Below are positions 1 to 6,693 of a stretch of DNA of 11,384 nt, piece by piece. The stretch comes from Clostridiales bacterium UBA4653 (lineage in GTDB: Bacteria > Bacillota > Clostridia > Oscillospirales > CAG-272). Location of the stretch: assembly GCA_002405565.1 (NCBI GenBank), contig DHMB01000086.1:21686-33069 (forward strand), given 5' to 3'. The position numbers and the translations under genes are program-made. How positions within the stretch are numbered: the stretch's first letter is position 1; each line of letters opens with the position of its first letter. Below the pieces are notes generated by a model, which saw only the letters and a program-made list of their open reading frames with translations, had not been told where the DNA came from and ran no database searches.

Positions 1-18
1 TTTTCAAAGAAAAGTAGG

Positions 19-846
19 TCAGTTTCCGAGGGCGGCGCCGATTGCCGTTGCAAACTGCGCATTTTCGGGAATGATGAAATTCACGCCGAACGTCGAGCTG
101 AGGTTTTCAAAGATTTTCTTTGCGGGGGCGATAGTTGCGAGGTTGCCCGTCAGAACAATGTTTTCAATATTTTCTTTTCTTGCGGCGAAAACGCCCATCA
201 CACCGACGGTCTCAAAAACCATATTGACTATTCCGCGCGCAATGTCTGCGGGAGAGGCAATATCGGAGAGCTTGCCGAAGTTTGAGGCGGTCATATCAGG
301 CGGCAGGGAGATCGAAGCGCCTGTTTCCGTCAGGTCTTTTACGCGAAGGTCAACATTATCAAGCTCGCCTTCCTCTGCAAGCTCGACGATATGGTCGATG
401 TCGTCCATGCCGAGCATCTTTTTTGAAAGCCCGATGAGTGTGCCGCCGCCGACGCCCGTTCCGCCGAGATATGCGGTCATTGTACCGTCGGGCGACTTTT
501 TTGCGTGAACAAGCGCCGTTCCCGTGCCCATGCTGATGACAATGGCGTCCGAAAGTCCGGAGAGATACAGCCCGCCCCTGCCGACGCAGTCAAATTCGAC
601 GGCTTTTGTCAAAGGGAGTCCGTATATCGGCTTTTTGATATATGACGAGCCGACGCCCGTTATTATCACTTTTTCAATATCGGAGAGGTCAAGTCCGTTT
701 TGCGTTGTGAATTTGCCGAAGGCACCGTAAATCGAGGTGAGCGGGTCTGCGGCGCGGACAAACTGCGGGAAATTTATTTTTCCGTTATAGGAGGCAACGA
801 TCTTTGTCGTGCTCCCGCCGACGTCAATACCGATTATCGCTTTCAT
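19..846 (-). CDS. coaW: Type II pantothenate kinase (CoaW-like)
   Basis: Predicted to phosphorylate pantothenate with ATP, the first step of cytoplasmic coenzyme A synthesis. The 275-residue protein has the ASKHA (actin-like ATPase) fold signature: a phosphate-1 loop GIDVGGSTTK at residues 6-15, ISMGTGTAL at 104-112, a glycine-rich GGTGVGGGTLIGL at 128-140, and VLTGN near 232 in the adenosine region. The VEFD stretch carries Glu84, which aligns by motif with the catalytic Glu of the staphylococcal type II enzyme; this is my main reason for preferring pantothenate kinase over a general BadF/BadG-type ATPase. Length fits the family. The start has AAGGAAG upstream on the minus strand with suitable spacing. 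It is the last gene seen in the asnS operon, 16 nt after ddl. The operon may continue past the window edge, since no terminator is visible in bases 1-18. Confidence 0.86.
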   Translation of the reverse strand: MKAIIGIDVGGSTTKIVASYNGKINFPQFVRAADPLTSIYGAFGKFTTQNGLDLSDIEKVIITGVGSSYIKKPIYGLPLTKAVEFDCVGRGGLYLSGLSDAIVISMGTGTALVHAKKSPDGTMTAYLGGTGVGGGTLIGLSKKMLGMDDIDHIVELAEEGELDNVDLRVKDLTETGASISLPPDMTASNFGKLSDIASPADIARGIVNMVFETVGVMGVFAARKENIENIVLTGNLATIAPAKKIFENLSSTFGVNFIIPENAQFATAIGAALGN

Positions 847-862
847 TTTTTCTTCCTTTCTT

Positions 863-1867
863 TTATACGGGTGAGGAAATTATCATCTCGCAAAGGGAGT
901 CGTAATCAATGCCTGCCGCCTTCGCCTCCTGCGGGAGAAGGCTGGACGGGGTCATTCCCGGAAGGGCATTTGCTTCAAGACAGAAAAGACGACCGTCATT
1001 ATCCATCAGGAAGTCAAGTCGACTGTACATTCCGAGACCGAGGGCATTGTGCGCTCGCAGGGCGATTTCTCCCATTTCAGCCGCTTTTTCCGGCGACAGA
1101 CGCGCAGGGCATATTTCCTCCGTCGCGCCGGACTGATACTTGTTTTTGTAATCATAAAATCCCGTTTTCGGGATGATTTCTATTGCGGGCAGGGCTTTTC
1201 CGTCAAGAATACCGACGGAGAATTCACGCCCCGTTATCTTTTCTTCAATCATAACTTTTGCGCCGTAGCTTTTTGCAAGGCTTATGGCTTTTTCAAGCTC
1301 GTTCCGCGTTTCGACAATCGTCACTCCGACGCTCGATCCGCAGCCGCAGGGCTTCACGACGCACGGCACATCGATTTCAGATATGTCCTCGCCGCCGTAA
1401 AGCGTCCATTTCGGAGTCGGAACTCCGCTTGACTCGAAAATCGCCTTTGTCAGCGCTTTATCCATAGCGAGGTGACAGGAGGCATAGTCGCTGCCGGAAT
1501 GTTTTATTCCGCAGGATTCGAGCACGGCTTCAATCCGTCCGTCCTCGCCCATACCGCCGTGAAGCGCGAGGAAAACGGCGTCCGCCTTCTCGCAAAGCCC
1601 GATGATTCCTCTGCCGATGAGCCTTTCGCCCTCGCCGAAGTCCTTTTTCAGTTTTTCAAGATCCGGCTCCTTTTCGGGTACGGAAAATTCGAATTTCCCC
1701 TCCGAGCGGAAGAGAGAATCGATATTGTCTGTGGTCAAAGGTTTATATACGTCCGCAAGAGCAACGGAATGGCCGCGCCTGATGAGCGCGGTTGCGATAA
1801 GCGCTCCGGATGAAAGGGAAACGTCCCTTTCGGGGCTCATTCCTCCTGCAAGAACTGCTATTTTCAT
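863..1867 (-). CDS. ddl: D-alanine--D-alanine ligase
   Basis: Joins two D-alanines with ATP hydrolysis to make the terminal dipeptide of the peptidoglycan stem; cytoplasmic, ATP-grasp superfamily. At 334 residues it has the normal length. N-terminal domain: AGGMSPERDVSLSSG at 7-21 and LHGGMGEDG at 102-110. ATP-grasp part: MDK at 135-137, VKPCGCGSSVG at 171-181, FYDYKNKY in the omega loop at 237-244, RLDF at 283-286, and LEANALPGMT at 297-306 holding the metal ligands Glu298 and Asn300. The Tyr in the omega loop is the residue associated with D-Ala-D-Ala rather than D-Ala-D-Lac specificity, so a resistance-type ligase is unlikely. The start is set by the conserved N-terminus; a GAGG-type ribosome site lies about 11 nt upstream. 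It sits 26 nt after the aminotransferase gene, inside the same operon. Confidence 0.95.
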   Translation of the reverse strand: MKIAVLAGGMSPERDVSLSSGALIATALIRRGHSVALADVYKPLTTDNIDSLFRSEGKFEFSVPEKEPDLEKLKKDFGEGERLIGRGIIGLCEKADAVFLALHGGMGEDGRIEAVLESCGIKHSGSDYASCHLAMDKALTKAIFESSGVPTPKWTLYGGEDISEIDVPCVVKPCGCGSSVGVTIVETRNELEKAISLAKSYGAKVMIEEKITGREFSVGILDGKALPAIEIIPKTGFYDYKNKYQSGATEEICPARLSPEKAAEMGEIALRAHNALGLGMYSRLDFLMDNDGRLFCLEANALPGMTPSSLLPQEAKAAGIDYDSLCEMIISSPV

Positions 1868-1893
1868 AGGTTTTGTGACCTCTTTTTGAAAGA

Positions 1894-3174
1894 TTATATG
1901 TTGCCGCGGGCGAGCTTTTCCGCCGCCGCGAGCTTAACGCAAAGGCAGAGAACCTCCGTCGCGCGGGAAAGGTCTGCGTCCGAAGGATATGACGGCGCAA
2001 TGCGGAGATTTTTATCATCCGGATCGATGCCGTAAGGGAAGGTCGCGCCGACGTTTGTCAGCGTTACGCCCGCCTCCTTGCAGAGCTGCCAGACCCGCTT
2101 TGCCGTTCCGGGGAGAACGTCAAGCGAGATGAAATATCCGCCCTTCGGCTCTGTCCATTCCGCAATTCCGAGCCCCGAAAGCTCCGCCGAAAAAGCGGAA
2201 AGAACAATGTCAAACTTCCTTTTCAGAACGGCGGCGTGAAGCGCCATATGCTTTTTGAGAGCTTCCGCCGTGCCGAAATATTTCGCGTGGCGCAGCTGAT
2301 TTATCTTGTCATACGAAATGTTCTGAACTCCGAGCAGGGGAAGGGTATCGGCGATGTTTTTCTCCGAGGAGATCATTGCCGCAACGCCTGCTCCGGGGTA
2401 TGTTATCTTCGATGTCGAAACGAACATATATGCGATATCTTCGTTTTCCGTGCCGCGGGTCAGGTCAAAAATATTCGGTATTTCCTGTATCTTTCCGAAA
2501 TCGTGAACGATGTATGCGTTGTCCCAGAAGATACGGAAATCCTTCGCTGCGGGGCGGAGACGGGCAAAACGGGCGATAGTCTCGTCCGAATATATAACGC
2601 CTGTCGGGTTTGAAAATTTCGGCACGCACCATATGCCCTTTATGCTCTCGTCGGACGATACGAGCCGCTCGACCTCATCCATATCGGGACCGCTTTCCGT
2701 CATTTTGATGTTTATCATCTCAATGCCGAAGGCGGCGCAGATTGCAAAATGACGGTCGTAACCCGGGCAGGGGCAAAGGAATTTGACCTTTTCAAGATCC
2801 TTCCACGCCTTGTGACCGCCGACTCCGAAAAACATCGCGCGGGCGACCGTATCATACATCATATTGAGGCTTGAACTGCCGCCGACGATGACCTGCGCAG
2901 GGGCAACCCCGCAAAGCTCGCCGAACAGACGGCGCGCGTCCTCACAACCGGCAAGAAGACCGTAGTTGCGCATATCCGCGCCGCCCGAGGACTTGCAATC
3001 TTCGCCTGTTTTGAGAACGGTCAGAATTCCGTCCGCGATGCTGACCTGCTCGGGCGAGGGCTTACCTCTCGACATATCGAGGGAGAGCCCCTGCTTTTTG
3101 ATATTTTCGTATTCGGAGAGGAGACTGCCGCAAAGAGAGGAAAGTCCGCTCTCCGTCATTTCCGAATACTTCAT
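1894..3174 (-). CDS. PLP-dependent class I aminotransferase, MocR-type (aspartate aminotransferase-like)
   Basis: A 426-residue fold-type I PLP enzyme of the family known as Aminotran_MocR (Pfam PF12897), in which some members have been shown to be aspartate aminotransferases (subgroup Ic). Visible landmarks: DMSRGKPSPEQ at 33-43, which substrate loops of this family carry; GGSSSLNMMYDTV at 98-110 in the cofactor phosphate region; PKFSNPTG at 185-192; WDNAY with Asp218 for the pyridine nitrogen; SKITYPGAG with Lys256 as the Schiff-base lysine; and NLRIAPS with Arg391 for the substrate alpha-carboxylate. There is no DNA-binding domain, despite the family name. It lies 24 nt after asnS and 26 nt before ddl. 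An aspartate/glutamate substrate is inferred from family members; the neighbours do not decide it. The ribosome site GGAG lies about 12 nt before the ATG, rather far. Confidence 0.88.
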   Translation of the reverse strand: MKYSEMTESGLSSLCGSLLSEYENIKKQGLSLDMSRGKPSPEQVSIADGILTVLKTGEDCKSSGGADMRNYGLLAGCEDARRLFGELCGVAPAQVIVGGSSSLNMMYDTVARAMFFGVGGHKAWKDLEKVKFLCPCPGYDRHFAICAAFGIEMINIKMTESGPDMDEVERLVSSDESIKGIWCVPKFSNPTGVIYSDETIARFARLRPAAKDFRIFWDNAYIVHDFGKIQEIPNIFDLTRGTENEDIAYMFVSTSKITYPGAGVAAMISSEKNIADTLPLLGVQNISYDKINQLRHAKYFGTAEALKKHMALHAAVLKRKFDIVLSAFSAELSGLGIAEWTEPKGGYFISLDVLPGTAKRVWQLCKEAGVTLTNVGATFPYGIDPDDKNLRIAPSYPSDADLSRATEVLCLCVKLAAAEKLARGNI

Positions 3175-3198
3175 TAATGAAAAAATCTCCGTTTGAAA

Positions 3199-4593
3199 TC
3201 AGATGTCTGCGTTACCCGTTGTTCTCGGGAACGCTTCAACGTCACGGATGTTGGATACGCCCGTGATATACATTATGAGACGCTCAAAGCCGAGACCGAA
3301 GCCTGCGTGGTGAGTGCCGCCGTATTTGCGGAGCGCTGTGTACCACCAGTAGTCGTCCGGGTTGAGACCGAAGCGGGCATAAGCCTCTTCAAGCTTGTCA
3401 AGACGTTCCTCGCGCTGCGATCCGCCGATAAGCTCTCCGACGCCCGGAACGAGCATATCCGCCGCGGCGACTGTCTTTCCGTCGTCGTTCTGACGCATAT
3501 AGAACGCTTTTATCTCCTTCGGATAGTCCGTCACGAACAGCGGCTTTTTGAATATCTCCTCGCAAAGATATCTCTCGTGCTCCGTCTGCATGTCGCAGCC
3601 CCAGAAGGGGGTATAATCGAACTGCTTGCCGCTTTCGCAAAGGAGCTTTATCGCCTCCGTATATGTTATGCGGGCAAAGTCGTTTCCGACAACGTTATGA
3701 AGTCTTTCAAGAAGGGTGTTGTCGATGAATTTATTGAAGAATTCAAGCTCTGCGGGGCAGTTTTCGAGAACGTAGTTTATGACGTATTTCGTCATAGCCT
3801 CAGCAAGCTCCATATCGTCTTCAAGATCGGAGAAGGCAATTTCCGGCTCTATCATCCAGAATTCAGCCGCGTGGCGCTGGGTATAGCTCTTTTCGGCGCG
3901 GAAGGTCGGGCCGAAGGTATAAATCTTTGCATATGCCTGCGCAAAGCACTCCGCATTGAGCTGACCGGAAACCGTCAGATATGCGCTCTTGCCGAAGAAA
4001 TCCTTTGAAAAATCAATCTTGCCGTCCTCGGTTTTCGGGGGGTTGTCAAGGTCGAGAGCCGTTACTCTGAACATCTCGCCCGCGCCTTCGCAGTCGCTGA
4101 CCGTTATAAGGGGAGTGTTTACGTAGATAAAGCCGTTTTCATTGAAGAATTTGTGGATGGCGAACGCCGCCGCCGAACGAACGCGGAACACCGCATTGAA
4201 GAGGTTTGCTCTCGGACGCAGATATGATATCGTGCGGAGAAATTCGAGGGTGTGACGCTTTTTCTGAATGGGGTAATCGGGAGTTGACGCGCCTTCAACC
4301 TCAATCTTCTCCGCCTTTATTTCAAAGGGCTGGGGAGCGTCGGGAGTGAGGGCGATGGTGCCCTCGACAATCAGCGCCGCGCCGATGTTCTGCTTTGCGA
4401 TTTCCTTGTAATTTTCGAGCTTGTCCGCTTCAAAAACGACCTGAACGTTCTTAAAGCAGCTGCCGTCGTTCAGCTCGATGAAGCCGAATGCGTTTGAAGA
4501 GCGGATGGATCTTGCCCAGCCGGCAACCGTTACGGTCTTTCCGCCGAAGGCTTCCTTATCCGCGAAAATGTCTTTTACAAATGTTCTTTTCAT
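3199..4593 (-). CDS. asnS: Asparagine--tRNA ligase
   Basis: Charges tRNA-Asn with asparagine in the cytoplasm; class IIb aminoacyl-tRNA synthetase. From the chosen start the protein has 464 residues, the usual bacterial length. An N-terminal OB-fold anticodon-binding domain (about 17-105, with VTVAGWARSIRSSNAFGFI) is followed by the catalytic core: motif 2 around GPTFRAEKS at 228-236 with AAEFWMIEPE, and motif 3 GFGLGFERL at 431-439. The TYLTVSGQL-like segment SAYLTVSGQLNAE and absence of a GatB-like insertion domain favour AsnRS over AspRS. The open frame extends upstream to 4662, but that would start inside the -10 element of the likely promoter; the ATG at 4593 has AAGGTG nine bases upstream. 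First gene of the operon with the aminotransferase, ddl and coaW. Confidence 0.96.
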   Translation of the reverse strand: MKRTFVKDIFADKEAFGGKTVTVAGWARSIRSSNAFGFIELNDGSCFKNVQVVFEADKLENYKEIAKQNIGAALIVEGTIALTPDAPQPFEIKAEKIEVEGASTPDYPIQKKRHTLEFLRTISYLRPRANLFNAVFRVRSAAAFAIHKFFNENGFIYVNTPLITVSDCEGAGEMFRVTALDLDNPPKTEDGKIDFSKDFFGKSAYLTVSGQLNAECFAQAYAKIYTFGPTFRAEKSYTQRHAAEFWMIEPEIAFSDLEDDMELAEAMTKYVINYVLENCPAELEFFNKFIDNTLLERLHNVVGNDFARITYTEAIKLLCESGKQFDYTPFWGCDMQTEHERYLCEEIFKKPLFVTDYPKEIKAFYMRQNDDGKTVAAADMLVPGVGELIGGSQREERLDKLEEAYARFGLNPDDYWWYTALRKYGGTHHAGFGLGFERLIMYITGVSNIRDVEAFPRTTGNADI

Positions 4594-4602
4594 TTTTTTC
4601 AT

Positions 4603-4608
4603 CACCTT
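4603..4608 (-). promoter_or_regulatory. Ribosome binding site deciding the asnS start
   Basis: On the minus strand AAGGTG lies nine bases before the ATG at 4593. A second in-frame ATG at 4602 touches this site directly and is therefore unlikely to be used, and the still longer reading from 4662 begins within the promoter. Confidence 0.7.
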
Positions 4609-4653
4609 TTTATTAGAATTTATTATATTGGCGAAAATATATATACAAAGTAT

Positions 4654-4682
4654 ATTATACAACGACGTTTCGCCGATTACAA
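4654..4682 (-). promoter_or_regulatory. Sigma-A-type promoter of the asnS operon
   Basis: On the minus strand TTGTAA (4682-4677) is followed after 17 bases by TATAAT (4659-4654). The -10 is perfect and the -35 matches four of six. Transcription would start near 4647, giving a leader of about 55 nt, too short for a T-box. The -10 lies inside the 11-base palindrome GTATAATATAC, which recurs at the promoter near 10052. Confidence 0.7.
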
Positions 4683-4745
4683 GATGATTTTTTCAAACAT
4701 ACGGCGTTTTTTTGAGATATTTATCCTTTATTGCTCCGAATTTTA

Positions 4746-4774
4746 TTGACAAAAAAACAGTGTTGGGCTATAAT
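4746..4774 (+). promoter_or_regulatory. Consensus sigma-A promoter of the transketolase genes
   Basis: TTGACA at 4746-4751 and TATAAT at 4769-4774, separated by exactly 17 bases: a perfect match to the housekeeping consensus. Start of transcription is expected near 4781, giving a leader of about 60 nt. It diverges from the asnS promoter, whose -35 lies about 64 bp to the left. The strength fits a central carbon metabolism operon. Confidence 0.88.
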
Positions 4775-4785
4775 TTAAGTTGGAA

Positions 4786-4800
4786 TCCGGCGCGACCGGA
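4786..4800 (+). other. Small stem-loop in the transketolase leader
   Basis: TCCGG at 4786-4790 pairs with CCGGA at 4796-4800 around a five-base loop, right at the predicted 5' end of the mRNA. It could protect the transcript end; it is too small and lacks the surrounding structure to be called a riboswitch. Confidence 0.35.
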
Positions 4801-4839
4801 AAAGCAATCTCAAAAATAAATATCTCGGAGGAAAAATAG

Positions 4840-5670
4840 ATGGATAATTCCACAAAGAAATCGCTGCAGAACACAGCGGCAAAGATCCGTCTCGGAATTC
4901 TTGAAGAAGTATTTTCCGCTTCGTCGGGACATCCGGGCGGCTCGCTCTCGATAGCAGACATTCTCTCATATCTCTTCTTTAAGGAGATGAGAATCGATCC
5001 GAAGAACCCCGAATGGGAAGATCGCGACCGTTTCGTTCTTTCAAAGGGACACACGGCTCCCGCCCTCTATGCAACTCTTGCAAACAGAGGCTATTTTGAC
5101 GTTTCGGAGCTCAAGGGCTTCCGCAACGCAGGCAGCTTCCTTCAGGGTCACCCCGATATGAAGCATACGCCCGGCGTCGATATGACGACAGGCTCCCTCG
5201 GTCTCGGAATTTCCGCCGCTTGCGGTATGGCTCTTTCCGGCAAGATTTCCGATAAGGATTACCGTGTTTATTCCGTCCTCGGCGACGGTGAAACGGAAGA
5301 GGGTCAGGTCTGGGAGGCGGCTATGTTTGCCGCTCATTACAAGCTCGATAACCTCTGCATTTTCGTTGACTTCAACGGACTTCAGATCGACGGCCCGATC
5401 GTCGACGTTATCGACCCCACTCCTCTTGACAAGAAGTTCGAAGCGTTCAACTGGAACGTTATCACAATAGACGCTCACAATTTCGATGAGATCGAAGCGG
5501 CTGTCGAAGCGGCGAAGGCGTGCAAGGGCAAGCCGACGGCGATAATCGCAAAGTCGATAAAGGGCAAGGGCGTTTCATTTATGGAAAACAAGGTCGGCTG
5601 GCACGGAAAAGCTCCGAACGCCGAGGAATATGAGCAGGCGGTTGCTGAAATCACCGCTTCCATGCAGTAA
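4840..5670 (+). CDS. Transketolase, N-terminal (thiamine diphosphate-binding) subunit
   Basis: First half of a split transketolase, which with the next gene product transfers two-carbon ketol units in the non-oxidative pentose phosphate pathway. The 276 residues cover the PP domain: SGHPGGSLS at 29-37 with a conserved His31, SKGHTAPALYA at 68-78 with His71, GSLGLGISAACGMA at 118-131, and the thiamine diphosphate/metal motif starting GDGETEEGQVWEAAMFA at 148-164 and ending DFNGLQIDG at 177-185. The full-length one-chain enzyme is about 620-670 residues, so this is a natural subunit and not a truncation: it has its own stop, and a GGGAGG site for the partner follows at once. The start is supported by GGAGG eight bases upstream. 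Two-gene transketolases are common in anaerobic Bacillota and archaea. Confidence 0.95.
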   Translation: MDNSTKKSLQNTAAKIRLGILEEVFSASSGHPGGSLSIADILSYLFFKEMRIDPKNPEWEDRDRFVLSKGHTAPALYATLANRGYFDVSELKGFRNAGSFLQGHPDMKHTPGVDMTTGSLGLGISAACGMALSGKISDKDYRVYSVLGDGETEEGQVWEAAMFAAHYKLDNLCIFVDFNGLQIDGPIVDVIDPTPLDKKFEAFNWNVITIDAHNFDEIEAAVEAAKACKGKPTAIIAKSIKGKGVSFMENKVGWHGKAPNAEEYEQAVAEITASMQ

Positions 5671-5684
5671 GGGAGGATACGGTA

Positions 5685-6629
5685 ATGGCTGATAAAATTG
5701 CAACAAGACAGGCTTACGGAGACGCGCTTGCCGCTCTCGGCGATAAGTATAAGGATCTCGTCGTTCTCGACGCAGACCTTGCGGAAGCAACAAAAACAGG
5801 CGTTTTCAAAAAGAAATTCCCCGAAAGACATTTTGACTGCGGTATCGCAGAAGGCAATATGGTGACCGTTGCGGCAGGTATGGCAACGACGGGCAAGATC
5901 CCGTTTGCATCCAGCTTTGCTATGTTTGCGGCCGGCAGAGCCTTTGAGCAGATAAGAAACTCAATCGGTTATCCTCATCTCAACGTTAAAATCGGCGCAA
6001 CTCACGCAGGTATCACAGTCGGCGAGGACGGCGCAACTCATCAGTGCAACGAGGACATCGCCCTTATGCGCACAATTCCCGGAATGGTCATAATCAACCC
6101 TGCGGACGGTCTTGAAACGTTTGCCGCTGTTGAAGCCGCAATCAATTATAAGGGCCCCGTATATCTCCGCTTCGGCAGAGCAGCGGTTCCTTATCTCTAT
6201 GATGAGAAAACATATAAGTTTGAGATCGGCAAGGGAATCATTCTCGCCGAAGGTAAGGACGTTACGATCGTCGCAACCGGATATATGGTTCATCTTGCGC
6301 TTGAAGCAAGAGAGCTTCTCAAAGCCGAGGGCATTGACGCCGAGGTCATAAACATCCATACAATCAAGCCTCTTGACGAAGAGCTCATCGTAAACAGCGC
6401 AAAGAAGACAGGCGCGGTTGTTACGGCAGAGGAACACAACATCATCGGCGGTCTCGGCGGTGCTGTCTGCGAGGTTCTTTCCGAAAAGTGCCCGACGCCC
6501 GTGCTCAGAGTCGGCGTTGAGGACAAATTCGGCAAGAGCGGCAAGGTTCCCGTTCTTCTTGAAGAATACGGACTCACAGCCGCAAACATCGCCGCAAAGG
6601 CGAAGGCAGCGGTTGCCCTCAAGAAATAA
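5685..6629 (+). CDS. Transketolase, C-terminal (pyrimidine-binding) subunit
   Basis: Partner of the preceding subunit; supplies the pyrimidine-binding and C-terminal domains, so the active site forms between the two chains. In 314 residues I see GIAEGNMVTVAAGMA at 53-67 with Glu56, the conserved glutamate that activates the thiamine aminopyrimidine, then PFASSFAMFAAGRAFEQIR at 73-91, THAGITVGEDGATHQ at 106-120, and the transketolase C-terminal domain from about 190 with AEEHNIIGGLGGAV and the closing FGKSGKVPVLLEEYGL. A 1-deoxyxylulose-5-phosphate synthase is excluded by the two-gene arrangement and length. It begins 14 nt after its partner, with GGGAGG immediately behind the stop codon, pointing to tight co-translation. 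A hairpin follows 20 nt after its stop. Confidence 0.95.
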   Translation: MADKIATRQAYGDALAALGDKYKDLVVLDADLAEATKTGVFKKKFPERHFDCGIAEGNMVTVAAGMATTGKIPFASSFAMFAAGRAFEQIRNSIGYPHLNVKIGATHAGITVGEDGATHQCNEDIALMRTIPGMVIINPADGLETFAAVEAAINYKGPVYLRFGRAAVPYLYDEKTYKFEIGKGIILAEGKDVTIVATGYMVHLALEARELLKAEGIDAEVINIHTIKPLDEELIVNSAKKTGAVVTAEEHNIIGGLGGAVCEVLSEKCPTPVLRVGVEDKFGKSGKVPVLLEEYGLTAANIAAKAKAAVALKK

Positions 6630-6649
6630 TTTAAGAAAAAACAAAGCGT

Positions 6650-6680
6650 CACTCCCGAATTCCCTTCGGGAGTGAAGTTT
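6650..6680 (+). terminator. Hairpin terminator or attenuator after the transketolase genes
   Basis: A perfect 10-bp stem (6650-6659 with 6665-6674, CACTCCCGAA against TTCGGGAGTG) with a five-base loop is followed by AAGTTTTAT. The U-run is short and offset by three bases, so termination may be partial. The ribosome site of the next gene begins only 11 nt after the stem, and no promoter is visible between 6630 and 6693, so read-through may feed the next gene. Confidence 0.7.
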
Positions 6681-6693
6681 TATCGGAGGCGGA

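Noticed and set aside
3193..4008. 271-codon open frame on the plus strand opposite asnS
   Set aside because: It lies wholly inside the antisense of a clear aminoacyl-tRNA synthetase gene, has no ribosome site or recognisable domain, and its length follows from codon bias of the real gene.
4594..4662. Longer asnS start giving 23 extra residues
   Set aside because: It begins within the probable -10 element, the extra residues are A/T-rich filler, and the ATG at 4593 has a well-placed ribosome site and gives the normal family length.
4594..4682. T-box riboswitch before asnS
   Set aside because: The leader from the predicted start is only about 55 nt and has no T-box sequence or terminator/antiterminator pair.
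4671..4713. CGCCG...CGGCG followed by seven Ts as a plus-strand terminator
   Set aside because: The stem is only 5 bp around a 26-base loop and no plus-strand gene precedes it; part of it coincides with the asnS -35 region.
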